A DNA stretch of 64,000 nt from Macrotis lagotis (Eukaryota; Chordata; Mammalia; Peramelemorphia; Peramelidae): contig NC_133666.1 in assembly GCF_037893015.1 (NCBI RefSeq), forward strand, positions 568,620,389-568,684,388. Reading direction: 5' to 3'. Position 1 is the first letter of the stretch; each line of letters starts with the position of its first letter. The translations under genes and the position numbers were made by a program. The notes below the pieces were generated by a model. That model worked only from the letters and a program-made list of their open reading frames with translations, searched no databases and had not been told where the DNA came from. Below, in pieces: positions 1-11,660 of the stretch.

Positions 1-600
1 CAGGGGAACAGTGATAAGGGAATGAATTGGATAGTTGTTCTATGTGTAGAGAGAGGGAATGATTTGTGAGATGTGGTGGAAGTAGTACTGGAAAGACATG
101 GAAATTGATTATATAAAATGAGTACTTTCAAGAGTTCTTAAAAATAATAATTAGTTTAAATATATATCAAATTTCAGAACTTTCCTAATAAGGAACAAGA
201 ATTAACCTTCCAGATTTGGCCACAAGAAAGAGTGACACAGAATTTGATTAACATACATTTATTAATATTTATATTAGCTTATTATCAAGGTATGTATGGG
301 GGGGGGTCTTGTTAGAGAACCAAAATACAGCTTGGACTGCCTTCTGAAGCATTCCACTGTCAGAAGGTTGGATCTAAAACACTATTTCTTCATCAAGGAA
401 GGAGGTGGACTTCTGCTTAGGATGGAATATCAGATAAAACTACTGGGAGCTATTTTCAGGAGTACATGCTAGGAGGAATGATTCTTTATAAATCCAGGAA
501 TTTTGTGCCTTACCAGTTATGCCAACATCTCCACAAATGTAAATCTTCTCCCTTCAGGATATTGCCATAAAGAGTGATCCATGATACAAAGGTATTTATT
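1..600. other. no gene or clear repeat seen
   Basis: AT-rich sequence with a short poly-G run near 299-306. I see no open frame of useful length, no SINE head or tail and no L1 motif. Diverged repeats below my detection are possible. Confidence 0.4.
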
Positions 601-779
601 ATTAGGGCACAACAGGAGAAAGGAAAAATTAAGCAGAAAGGGCTTGCTTGGCTTTGAGATTTTGATCCTGTGATCTGGAAGGAATAATAAAATTTTTAAA
701 AGAGCTAGGCTTGATGCAAAAGAATTATTTTGGTTTTGAACATTTTACATATGAGTTATAGGTAACACACATTCAGTTC

Positions 780-1040
780 CAAATTTTAATAGGTAGTAGT
801 CATACATGACTAAAGCTCAAGACAGGCATAAGGGTAATATCATGAGGAAAGAGTATCCAAAGGGAGAGAATGGTCAATGATGTTAAATGCTACAGAAAGT
901 TTGAGAAGGATAGGGTTTGGCAAATCACAATTCATATTTAGAAATTAAAAGATAGCAGCATTGTAGAAAATGGTTTTAGTTGAGTGATGAGATTGGAAAT
1001 TAGATATATGCAGTCATTAATATGCTCTTTAAATTAGAAA
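780..1040 (+). repeat. ancient interspersed repeat, family not named
   Basis: The phrase around 870-930 (TGGTCAATGATGTTAAATGC, then ACAGAAAG..GAGAAGGATAGGG and TTTGGCAA) resembles a widely dispersed mammalian repeat I recall with a TGGTCAA.AGTGTCAAATGCTGCAGAGAGGTCAAG motif. The match is from memory and diverged, so boundaries and family are uncertain. Confidence 0.35.
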
Positions 1041-1129
1041 TTTTGGAGATGGAAAGGCAATCTCAGAAAATCAAATTCACTCATAATCATATGAAAATTG
1101 CTGTAATTATTATTATTGATAAGAAAAAT

Positions 1130-2218
1130 TCATATTACAGCATCTCAAAATAACATTTTATACCACTCAGATTGTGCAATATGATCAGAAAAGATAATGG
1201 TAAATGTTGGGGGGGAATATGGAAAAACTGGGGACACTAAAGCATCATTAGTGGAGTTGTAAACTGATCCAACCTTTCTGGAGGGCAATGTGGAATTATG
1301 CAGAAAGGGTAATAAAAATTTATATCTATATCTATATCATCTATATCTATATCTATATCTATATCTATATCTATATCTACATCTACCTCTGTCTCTACTT
1401 CTATTTCTTTCTCTATCTCTATCTCTATCTCTATCTCTATCTCTATCTCTATCTTTATCTCTATCTCTATCTCTATCTATCTATACATATAGATATATAG
1501 ATATAATTTGATCCAGCAATAGCACTATTTTTTTTGTTTGCCAAAGAGACCATGAAAACTGGTAGAAATGGCGCATGAATAAAAATATTCGAAGCAAATC
1601 ATTTTGTAGTAGCAAAGAATTAGAAATTGAAGGAATGCCCATCATTTGAGGAATGACAAAACAAATTGTCTTATATATATATAGGAAATCATGAAGGACA
1701 GAATTTCAAAGAAGCCTGGAAAGACTTGAATGAACTCATGCTGAGTGAAATGAACAGAACTCGAAGAATATTGAACACATTAAAAACATGGGGTGATAAT
1801 CAACTATGATGAATTTGTTCATTTTAGCAGTACAATAATCAAAGAAAATTTTAAGGGAGGTGTGATGGGAAATACTATATACATATCTAGAGAATGGGAC
1901 TGAGGTGTTTAAATGAAGACAAAAACTTAAAATCTTCAGTTTTTTAAAGCTCTTTTATTTATTATGTATTTCATAATTTGTTATCTCTCATGTTTTATTC
2001 TATTTGGATCTGATTCTTCTCTCACAACATGTTCAGTTTTGATCTATGTTTAACATGTTAGAAATGTAAAGTTTATATCAGATTGCTTCCTGTTGGGGGC
2101 ATGGGGAGGGAAGGAAGGGAGGGAGGGAGGCAGCCCATGTCTTGCAAAATTTATGATTGATAAATACTACCATTGTATGTAGTTTGAAAAATAAAATATT
2201 TATAAAAATAAAAATAAA
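1130..2218 (+). mobile_element. L1 3' fragment (5'-truncated), with embedded microsatellite
   Basis: The left part encodes a decayed L1 ORF2 C-terminus (CCACTCAGATTG.., GGAAAAACTGGGGACAC, GGAGGGCAATGTGGAATTATG), matching the zinc-knuckle region of the better L1 at 26160-26330. After the microsatellite at 1319-1507 the ORF2 end follows: AAGCCTGGAAAGACTTGAATGAACTCATGCTGAGTGAAATGAACAGAAC in decayed form. A 3' UTR with a GGGAGGGAAGG stretch and an A-rich tail (AAAATAAAATATTT..) ends near 2218. No target-site duplication was recognised. Confidence 0.75.
1319..1507. repeat. TATATC / CTCTAT microsatellite
   Basis: Long imperfect run of hexamers TATATC, then CTCTAT, inside the L1 ORF2 remnant. It produces meaningless Tyr-Leu and Leu-Ser repeat frames; these are not genes. 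Confidence 0.9.
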
Positions 2219-2327
2219 ATAGAACGCTTGGAAGAGCAAATATTTGGACAACTGCTTTTAATTATTCAAAAAGTTTTTTTGAGGAAGTTAATTGAAACCT
2301 TGCACCTTTTTAAAAAGTTAAATTGCT

Positions 2328-2479
2328 AGGGGTGGCTAGGTGGCACAGTGGATTGAGCACCAGCCCTGGAGCAAGGAGTACCTGAGTTCAAATTTGACCT
2401 CAGATACTTCATAATTACCTAGCTGTGTGGCCTTGGGCAAACCACCTAACCCCATTACCTTGTCAAAAAAATATAAAAA
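2328..2479 (+). mobile_element. WSINE1-like tRNA-derived SINE
   Basis: Head AGGGGTGGCTAGGTGGCACAGTGG (A box), B box GAGTTCAAATT, TACCTAGCTGTGTGGCCTTGGG core, tail ACCCCATTACCTTGTCAAAAAAA. Flanked by an imperfect target-site duplication, AAAAAGTTAAATTGCT before (2312-2327) and AAAAAGATAAATTGTT after (2475-2490). Confidence 0.93.
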
Positions 2480-2766
2480 AAGATAAATTGTTAGAAACTT
2501 TTCTAATTATTTGAATTAGTATAGGGGTATCATAAATAATAGTATGATTGATTATCTCTACTGGGTGAGGAGACTGTGGGCTGCATAGAATCCTAAGGTG
2601 CTGGCTTCTTCCAAGACCCAAATTGCAAAAGATGATACTATTCAAACTTTACTTGCACTTGAATTCCAGGACCTCTGAATGAAACTTTGCTTCCTCAGAA
2701 AAGATAAGCAATACTTCCAGTTTTGTTCCTACCTTAATTTTATATATAGTACCTATAATTTTATGT

Positions 2767-2781
2767 ATACATATATATGTG

Positions 2782-2831
<50 letters not shown>
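2767..2831. repeat. (TA)n microsatellite
   Basis: About 60 bp of alternating TA with a few G interruptions at the left end. Confidence 0.95.
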
Positions 2832-2835
<4 letters not shown>

Positions 2836-2989
2836 GACAATTGTCCCCTGAGTAGAAAAAGACTTTTTAAAATATAATCAAGGCATAGCAGAACAGTTAC
2901 ATTATTAAATATGGATGGAATGTGAATGGGCTTTATATCCTTAAGAAAACTTGCACTTTCCTTTTTTGGCAAGTGTAACTTATCCTTTC

Positions 2990-3860
2990 TTTAAAAATGC
3001 AAACTTCCTGAGCTTTTATAAAATTATACTATTGCTTTAGTTTTCTTTTTTGGAAAAAAAACCAATCTTTTTCCACTTATTAGTGAGTTAAAATTCTGAC
3101 CAACTCTTTCCATGTTAGAATGTAGAGAGATTGTAAACTTATTCACAAGATAAGCAGATACTGTGTAGAAAAAAAATTGATATTACTGATGATGAACCAA
3201 TGACATATGAACGAAACTAATAAAAATATTAAAGATCAAGTGTAGCCTTCATTTAGGAACTTAGATACAATTAGTACTGGTTCCATTCAATATTTTTCAA
3301 TATAATTACTATAAGTGGCTAATTTTCATTTATAGTGCCTTTTAATTTTGTACTTCTTAATTCTAATGTACTTTGCAAAGAAGTTCAATATATTTTAAAA
3401 TCCCTTGTTATCTGCTTTGTCGACAGTATTCCTTTATAAATATAAATGATAAGGGGATCTTAGGATTATCTGTGTCTTTGTGTAAATATAGGATTGCAAT
3501 AGTCAATTTGTGAGCAATTTAATTTTGAAGAATATATGTCTTTGCACATACAAAGAATGACATTGACTTTGACTGGAATTATTTGAGCAAATATAGAACC
3601 CATGATGAAAAAGAGCCCATGGAGTTTTTTCAATAGTTGGAAAAATGTATTAACAGGATTCCTAATAATGACCCTGGGAGACAGATCAATGATGTTAGTT
3701 ACTAACTTGATAAGCAAACGAAGGCATTCATTTACTGAGACTTGTCATGGATAATTAAGAGGTACACTCTTTTTCTGGAATGTGTATATGACACATGATG
3801 TGGAACTAATTATTGAAAATTCTAGAAATAATTAGATAATAATTATGTACTACCAATTTA
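2990..3860. other. low-repeat sequence, no recognised gene
   Basis: A minus-strand frame of 83 residues (3466-3717) reads through non-repetitive sequence, but I recognise no family, its neighbours hold no splice sites I trust, and it has no conserved motif. Otherwise AT-rich sequence with no recognised element. Confidence 0.3.
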
Positions 3861-3867
3861 AAATTAT

Positions 3868-4020
3868 TACTTCATTTGAATCTTAACAACCTTAGGAGAT
3901 ATGGGCTATTTTCATCACCATTTTTAATAGATTACAAAATTGAGCCAAATATGACAACAGAGTTGAATCTGGTCACAAAACTTGTTTTTGTCAATTCAGG
4001 TCTTCTTAACTTCAACCATG
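3868..4020 (-). mobile_element. MIR-like old SINE
   Basis: Reads as a reversed MIR: CTTAACAACCTTAGGAGATA..CTATTTTCATCACCATTTTTAATAGATTACAAAATTGAG in decayed form corresponds to the MIR core (CCCCATTTTACAGATGAGGAAACTGAGG on this strand), followed by a decayed GGTCACA..CTTG segment. Confidence 0.5.
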
Positions 4021-5682
4021 ATTTTCTATTAACTATGACACATAATTTACAAAACAAATATAAGTAATTGGGGAGAAATTAAGAAATTATGTCATTTAGA
4101 AGTTTATGAAAAAAATTCCTGGTAATGACATCTGAACTCAACCTTGAAGGTATCTAGGAATTTCAGAGGCAAAAGTGAGGAGAGGCCTAGCCCAGCTAAC
4201 CCCGTGGATCTAGGAGGGAAGTACTCATGATGCTTTGATCTATTCATTGAGATCGAGTTTTTAATAATTAAAAATGAGAAAGCAAATAGAATAGTTGACT
4301 GGCTAGATTCTATTAAACTATGAAACTGCTTTCTAACCATACTTTATATTATATAGTGATGGGATCCTGGAAAGAGACTGAAAAGTCTTGAAACAATCTC
4401 TTCTTTTCTCATCTTTCAAGATAAAATATATTCTACTTTTTAAAAAATTTAAGTCAGTTATTTTTCATAGTAAGAAAAAGCATTTGATCTCTGGTAAGCC
4501 ATTTTATACTCTTCAAATTAATAGAAATTTATTAATTGCATCCAAGTAACTATCTCTTCACAGCAAACAATAATACAAAGTATATTAATTTTGCTTTCTT
4601 TTTCATTTATTCATATAGAAAATATTTATTTATTTTCCAGTTATGCACAATAATAGTTTCTCCCTATCATTTTTGGTAAGGTTTTGAATTTTACAACTTT
4701 TCTAACATCCTCCCATATCTTCCCCCCTCCCTACACAGGAGGCAATCTGATAATCATAACATTGTTTCTATGCTATGCATTCATCAAGTTTGAATGTGTT
4801 GGGTGAAAAAAAACATATCCCTAAGTAAGAAATAAAATATTAGAGACAGAAAAAGTATGTAGTACATAAGACAACTTTTTAAAAAAGAATTGAAGGCATC
4901 AATCTTTGGTCTTTGCATAAACTCCACAGTCCATTCTCTGGAGACAGATGATATTCTTCATCACAAATACCCTAAAATTGTACCTGATTATTGAATTGAT
5001 GGAATGAGCAAGTCCATTAAGTTACACATCACGTCCACATTACTATTTAGGTGTACAATATTTTCCTGATTCTTCTCAGGTCATTCAGCATCAGGTCGTG
5101 CAAACCTTTCCAGCTTCTCTGAAATCCCATTCTGCCTGACTTCTAATAGAACAATAGTGTTACATAGAACGCATATAACAATTTGTTTAGCTGTTCCCTA
5201 ATTGATGGACATTCCCTTGATTTCTAATTCTTTGCTACCACAAAGAGGACTGCTATGAATATTTTTATATAAGTGATGTTTTACATTTTTTCATGATCAC
5301 TTCAGTGTGTAGAACCAGTAGTGATATTGTTGCATCAAAGGGTATGCACATTTTTATTGTCCTTTGCACATAATTCCAAATTGCTCTCCAGAAAGGATGG
5401 ATGAGTTCATAGCTCCACCAGCAATGCATTAGTATCCCCAATTTCCCACATTCTTTCCAACATTGATGATTTTCCTTTCTGGTTATATTGGCCAATAAGA
5501 TATGTATAAGGTGGTAACTCAGAGCTGTTTTAATTTGCATGTCTAATCAGTAATGATTTAAGAGCAATTTTTCATATGCCTATTGACAGTTTTACTTCCT
5601 GTTCTTCAAATTGTCTTTGCATATCATATCATTTGACCATTTGTCAACTCGGGAATGCCTTTTTTTAAATAAAGTTGTCTCA

Positions 5683-5683
5683 G

Positions 5684-5740
<57 letters not shown>
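5683..5740. repeat. (CT)n(TA)n compound microsatellite
   Basis: CT repeats to about 5709 followed by TA repeats, inside the ORF2 remnant of L1 copy A. Confidence 0.95.
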
Positions 5741-5747
<7 letters not shown>

Positions 5748-6565
5748 TATAAATAAATCCTTTCTAAGAAAAACTAGTTGCAAAAATTGTTTCCCAGTTT
5801 ACTACATTTCTTTTGATCTTTGTTAGAGTGTTTTCATTTGTGCAAAAGCTTTTTAATTTAATGTAATAAAAATTATCCAATTAAATTATATGATGTTCTC
5901 TAACTCTCCCTTGATCAAAAACTGCTCCCTTTTCCATAGATGTAACAGGTAAACTATTCCTTGTTCTCGAATTTGCTTATAATATTGCCTTTTATGTCCA
6001 AATTATGCACCTCTTTTGATCTTATCTTTGTATAGTGTGTGAGATGTTGTTCTAATCAAGGTTTCTGCCATGCTATCTTCAAATTTTCCCAACAGTTTTT
6101 ATTAAAGAATGAGTTCTTTCCCAGAAGCTGGACTTTACATGTTTAACAAAAAGTAGATTACTATAAATATTTCCTGCTGTCTCTTTTGCACCTAGTCTAT
6201 TCCTGTGATCCACCACTATTTCTTAACTAATACCAAACAGTGTAATGACTGATGCTTTATAATATAATTTTAGATCTGGTAAAGCTAAGCCAACTTCTTT
6301 TGCATTTTTTTTCATTAAATCCCTGGATATTTTTGACATTTTTTCCTTCATATAAATTTAGTTATAATTTTTCTAGTTCATTAATTTTTTAGAAGCTTGA
6401 TAGGTATGATACTTTATGTTGTCTGAAGTTATTTTAAATGGGATTTCTATTTCTAGTTCTTGGTGCTATTTCTTCCTAGTAATATATAGAAATACTGAGG
6501 ATTTATGTGGATTTATTTTATATTCTATGACTTTGCTAAAGGTGCTAATTGTTTACAGGATGTTT

Positions 6566-6717
6566 CTTTTAGGTGTTTTTTTCAAGGGTAATGGGGTTAA
6601 GTGGCTTGCCCAAGGTCACACAGCTAGGTAATTATTAAGTGTCTGAGGCTGGATTTGAACTCATGTACTGCTGACTCCAGGGCTGGTGCTCTATTCACTG
6701 CACCACCTAGCCGCCCC
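6566..6717 (-). mobile_element. WSINE1-like SINE in L1 copy A
   Basis: Reverse orientation: TTCAAGGGTAATGGGGTTAAG at left, GGATTTGAACTC (B box complement), CACCTAGCCGCCCC at right. Exact 12-bp target-site duplication TACAGGATGTTT at 6554-6565 and 6718-6729, within the reverse-transcriptase part of ORF2. Confidence 0.95.
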
Positions 6718-8312
6718 TACAGGATGTTTTTAGAAAAGTTTTTAGTGTTCTGGGGGTATATCATCATGTCATCTGCAAAGAGAGTAAGTTTTGTTTCTTC
6801 TTTCCAAATTCTAATTCCTCCAGTTTCATATTCTTTTCTTATAGATGAAGCTAACATTTCTAATAAAATATTGAATAGTAGGTGTGATAATTGGGATTCT
6901 TGTTTCACCCCTGATCTTATTGGGAATAACTCTAGCTTATTCCCATTGCATGTAATTCTTGCTGTTGGTGTCAGATAGTTATTGTTTATCATTGTAAGGA
7001 AAAGTCCATTTATTCCTACATTCTCTTGTGTATTTAGACAGAAGGTTGTTGTATTTTACCAAAGGCTTTTTCAACATCTATTGAGATAATCATGATTTCT
7101 GTTAGATTTGGTATTGATATAGTCAATTTATATAGTTAACAGTTTTCCTAATATTGAACCAACCCTCTATTCCTGAAATAAATCCTGTTTAATCATAGTG
7201 TATTATTGTACTGGTAACTTGCTGTTCTCGTTTTGCTAAGATTTTATTTAAGATTTTTGCATCCATATTCATTACAGAAATGAGTCTATAATTTTTTCTG
7301 TTTTGATCTTCCTGGTTTAGATATTGGCAGAATATTGGTGTCACAGAAGGAGTTAAGCAGAGTTCTGTTTTCTCTTATTATTTTAAAGTTTATATAGAAT
7401 TAGTACCAACTTCCTTAAATGTTTGATAGAATCCACTTGTGAATTCATCTATTTCTGGAGAATTTTTCTTAGGGAGTTGATGTTAGGGAGTTTGATGGCT
7501 TGTTGAATTTTTGTTTTCTGGTGACAGGTTTATTTAGGTATTATTTCCTCTTCATTTAATTTGGGCAACTTACATTTTTTAAATATTAATCCATTTCATT
7601 TAGCTTATAAAATTTATTGGCATACAGTTGAGCAAAATATTTCTGAATTATTCCTTTACTTTCCTCCTCATTGGTGGTGAGTTCATCTTTTTCATTTTTG
7701 ATACTAGGAATTTGTTTTTCTTCTTTCTTTTATAAATCAAATTACTCAAAGGTCTATTTATTCTATTCTGTGTTTTTTTTTCATAAAATATACTCTAGTT
7801 TTTATTTGTTAGTTTAGTTCTTTGGTTTTGTTTTTATGAATTTTTCCTCCAATTTTTAGAATTTTTAATTTGGTGTTTATTTACAGGTTTTTACTTTGCT
7901 CTTTCTCTTATATTTTCAGTTGCATGCTCAGTTCAGTAATTTCCCCTTTCTCTCTTTTATACATGTGAGCATTTAGAGATATACTGTATCCCCTAACAAA
8001 TGCCTTGGCAGCTTCCCATAAATTTTGATATGTTGTCTTGTTATTGTCATTGTCTAGGATGAAATCATTAATTCTATCTATAATTTTTTGTTTGCTCCAC
8101 TTAAGCTTTAAAATGAGCTTATTTAATTTCCAATTAGTTTTAGGTTTATCTCTCCATGGCTAATTATTGCACACAATTTTTTATTGCATTATGGTCTGAA
8201 AAAAAATTATTCACTATTTCTCCCTTTATACTTCTGATTATGGGGTTTTCATGCCCTAGTACATGGGAAATTTTTGTGTAGGTACCATCTATTACAGAAA
8301 AAATATATTTTT

Positions 8313-8405
<93 letters not shown>
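8313..8405. repeat. (CA)n(TA)n compound microsatellite
   Basis: CACACA run to about 8344 followed by about 60 bp of TA. It lies in the L1 copy A endonuclease sequence and gives a YIYIYI..VCVCVC frame that is not a gene. Confidence 0.95.
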
Positions 8406-8408
<3 letters not shown>

Positions 8409-9539
8409 CCTTTTTATCCCCATTTAATTTTCTCCAAAGGTCTCTCATGTCTATGTTTTATAACATTCTATTTACCTCATTAACTTCCTTCCTTGTTTAA
8501 AAGTTAAATTTATCTAATTCTGAGTGAGGGAGGTTAAGGTCTCCCACCAGTAGAGTTTTTGCTGTATATGTCTTCTTATAACTCATTCAGCTTCTCCTTA
8601 ATGAATTTGGATTCTCTACTGCTTGGTTCATATATATTTATCATTCAAATTTCTTCTTTGTCTATGGTACCTTTTAGGAGGATATAGTTTCCAACATTAG
8701 CTCTTTTCATCAGATCTATTTTTTTTCAGTTGCTTTGTATCAAATAAGGATTGTTGCTACCCCTGCCTTTTTCACTTCAATGATGCATAATATGCTATTC
8801 TCTAACCTTTTACCTTTACTTTATGTATGTTTCTGCTTCAAATGAGTTTCTTGCAAGCAGCATATTGTAGAATTCTGGTTTTTAATCCACTCTGCTACTT
8901 GCTTACATCCTATAGAAGAATTCATTCCAATCACATTTAAAGTTATAATTACTAACTCTTCATTGCCCTCCATGCTTTCTTTCCTCTGTTTGTATTCCAT
9001 CCCCCCTTTTTAACTTTATTCCCATTTCCCAGTATTTTGCTTCTGAATAACAATTCCTTCAATGTTTGCCCCCTTATATCCAACTCCCTTCCCCTTCATT
9101 TACCCTTTCCTGTTGCCCTTTCTTCCTTCCATTCTTTCTGTCAGTTCCTCTTTTTCCCCCCTCTCCCCCTTGCTCCTTTGCCTTCTTAATATTTGAAAAA
9201 TAAGATAAATTTCTAAACTTAACTGAGTGTTTTTTTATTAATCCTTTGAACCAAATCTGATGAGATTAAGATTCAGGTGGTTTTCTCCTCCTCCCTTCTT
9301 CCTCTCTATTACAATAGTTCCTTTGCACCTCGTTCTGTGATGCAATTTGTCCCATTTAATCTCCTCATTCTTACTGTGCTTTTTTGTCCCTTTTTTTAAG
9401 GTGATAGTATTTTTAAATCATTCTATCAGAGTCACAGACAAGTAATGATTTTCCATTACTTCTGGCTAAGTATATTCTTTCCAATAGAGTTCTGATTCTC
9501 AAGAGTTATGAGAATCTTCCTGCCAAGTGGGATATAGCC

Positions 9540-10640
9540 AGTTTCATTTCATTGGATAAGTGTTATTTTTTCTTTTCCCCTTTTCCCCTTTTCATGCATT
9601 GCTTGAGTCTCCAGTTTGAAGCCCAAATTTTAAATTTAGATCTGGTCTTTTCTACAGGAAAATTTGGAAGTCTCCTAATTTGTTAAATGTCCATCTTTTC
9701 CCCTAGAAGAGAAGGCTTAATTTTGCCAAGTAGTGAATTTTTGGCTACCCATCAAGCTCCCTTGCTCTTCAGAATATCATATTCCAGGCTTCTCCTTAAT
9801 ATTGATGCAGCCAGTTCCTGTGTAATCCTTATTGTGGTTCCATAGAATTAAAATTGTTTCTTTCTGGTTGCTTGCAGGGTTTTCTTTTTAATCTGACAGT
9901 TCTGGAGTTTGGTCACAGTATACCTTGGTGTTTTCATCTTGGGACCCCTTCCAGGTGGGATTCAATGTATTCTTTCAATAACTATATTCCCCTCTGGTTC
10001 CTTGATATAAGTGCAATTCTCCTTCATTATATCCTGAAGTATGTGTCCAGCATTTTTTTGCCCTCAATGATTTCAGGAATCACAATGACTCAAATTGTCT
10101 CTTCCGGGTGTATTCTCCAAGTCAATTATTTTGCCAATGAGGTATTTTACATCTTTTTCTATTATTTTTAATGGTTTTGGTTTTGTTCATTAGATTCTTG
10201 TTGTGTCCTGAAGTCATTAGTTTCCACAGATTCCCATCTATTTTTAGACAAGGATTTTCTTCATTTACCTTTTTCACCTCCTTTTCCAAATGGGTCAGTT
10301 CAATTTTTGAAAAAAGTTTTCCATTTGCCCAATTGAGGTTTTGAGAAAATTATTTTCTTTTTGTATTTATTCAATTATATTTTTACTTTCTTGTGGCAAG
10401 ATGATACTTTTTGCTTTCAAAGTGTGAATTTTCTATTGCATTTCTTTTCTCAGTTTTTCCAACTGATTTTTAAACTCCTTCTTGATCTCTTCTAAGAAGT
10501 TTTTTTTTTCCTGGACTGGAGACCAATTTATATTCTCTTCTGAAGTTTTAGTTTTCTCTGAGTTAGTATCCTTGGCTTCAAGGTAATATTCAATGGACTT
10601 CTTTTCCACTGATCTTTCTATGTTTTCCTAGGTTCTTGTG
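9540..10640 (-). pseudogene. L1 ORF1 remnant, copy A
   Basis: Read on the minus strand, the N-terminal part is recognisable near 10440-10560 (the reverse of GAAGAGATCAAGAAGGAG and of the CAGTTGGAAAAACTGAG coiled-coil sequence), matching the same part of the better L1 at 22020-22130. The C-terminal part is near 9700-9800, where the reverse reads as an AAGAGCAAGGGAGC..AAATTCACTACTTGGCAAAATTAAG block, as at 22810-22870. ORF1p is the L1 RNA-binding chaperone; this copy has many stops. Confidence 0.7.
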
Positions 10641-11338
10641 TTAGGGCAGGTACTGGTTCACAGGCCCTGGAGGCTTTGCTCACAGTGTTTAGTAAATACA
10701 AGTGGGTCAGCCAATAAGGATGCTAGACACTTTCCTTGGAGTGTATGTGACCTAGATTAGTGGTCCACCCCCTAGGCCTGTTGGAAGGTGGGGGAAGCAG
10801 CAGGATCTGGGTTATCCTAGATCAAAGTGAGTTGGGTCCTCCAAATATATAGTTAATCTACTTATTTCTCAATCAGGACTGGGAGAGATCTACCTCCCAC
10901 ACATGAGCTTAGGGGTGTAGAGATGCTATTACTATGTTTATTGGAGAAAGAGTACCTTTCTCCCACAGGAATGGGTAGGAGGAAAATCAACAGGAAAATA
11001 TAGGAAATTCCCTGAAGACACAGACACTCATGTCCTTGGGACCAGGAGAATTGACTGAATTGATGTCAATCTATCTCAACCCACACAGCAAAATTTTCCA
11101 CTGCTGTTCTCAGGTTAGTCCTCAGGGCTCACCCCACCTCTGTGCTGGCTCTCTGCTCTCTGCTCCTGCGTCTCCCATGCTCCCTGAGACAGACCTTGCT
11201 GATAGATTTTCTCCTGGGTTCTCCTCCAGGTTTTGTGGATCAGAATTCTGTTGCGAGTCTTGTTTCCTGATATTTTTGAGAGAAAGTCAGGAGAACTTAA
11301 GATAGTCCCCAGTTTCTCTCTGCCATCTTGGCCAGAAT
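10640..11338 (-). promoter_or_regulatory. L1 copy A 5' UTR (decayed internal promoter region)
   Basis: GC-richer than its surroundings (for example 11100-11250) and lying between ORF1 and the GGCCAAGATGGCAGAG start at about 11320-11335. In L1 elements this region holds the internal promoter. No activity can be inferred here. Confidence 0.6.
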
Positions 11339-11504
11339 AATTCTGCTTTCAAAGTGGTCACCATCATAGAAATATCTTAAACAGTATTGTATATATAAAA
11401 TATATTAGTTCAGTCCACACATATGCAATAATTTCCCAGGTTTTTTTTTTGATCTGGTTTTATTTCAGTGAATAGAATTTATAAAAGTGTCAATACAGTT
11501 TCTT

Positions 11505-11660
11505 TTCTTTTCTTTTTTTTTTTTTTTGCTAGGCAATGGGGTTAAGTGGCTTGCCCAAGACCACACAGCTAGGTAATTATTAAGTGTCTGAGATCAGATT
11601 TGAACCCTGCCTCGTGACTCCAGGGCTGGTGCTTTATCCACTGTGCCACCTAGCTGCCCA
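11505..11660 (-). mobile_element. WSINE1-like SINE
   Basis: Poly-T/TTTTGCTAGGCAATGGGGTTAAG at left, CCACCTAGCTGCCC at right. A perfect 16-bp target-site duplication, GTCAATACAGTTTCTT, lies at 11489-11504 and 11664-11679. Inserted into L1 copy B. Confidence 0.95.

Larger units (their letters stand above)
5050..8940 (-). pseudogene. L1 ORF2 remnant (endonuclease/reverse transcriptase), copy A
   Basis: Decayed ORF2p. On the minus strand from the right: a MNSSIGCKQVAEWIKNQNST-type start near 8925 followed by ICCLQETHLKQ, which carries the endonuclease glutamate; the distal endonuclease block HVLGHENPIIRS..FSDHNAIK at 8164-8280, which keeps the SDH catalytic histidine; then the reverse-transcriptase palm with FADDMMIYPQNTK near 6717-6800, cut by a SINE at 6566-6717; and the C-terminal cysteine motif CWKECGKLGILMHCWW at about 5420-5470. 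Stops and frameshifts throughout. A (CA)n(TA)n run at 8313-8405 sits inside the endonuclease-coding part. Confidence 0.85.
4599..11338 (-). mobile_element. near-full-length L1 (copy A), with SINE insertion
   Basis: The right end carries the L1 5' start (CTCTGCCATCTTGGCC, the reverse of GGCCAAGATGGCAGAG) and the left end the 3' UTR and tail. ORF1 and ORF2 remnants lie in order between them. The flanks AATTTTGCTTTC (4587-4598) and AATTCTGCTTTC (11339-11350) form a 12-bp target-site duplication with one mismatch, so both ends of the insertion are preserved. Many stops and frameshifts and a SINE at 6566-6717 show it is dead. About 6.6 kb without the SINE. Confidence 0.9.

Noticed and set aside
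3466..3717. 83-codon minus-strand frame (LIKLVTNIIDLSPRVIIRNP..)
   Set aside because: The sequence looks protein-like, but I know no family for it, there are no supporting splice sites or neighbours, and the length is compatible with chance. A translated database search would settle it.
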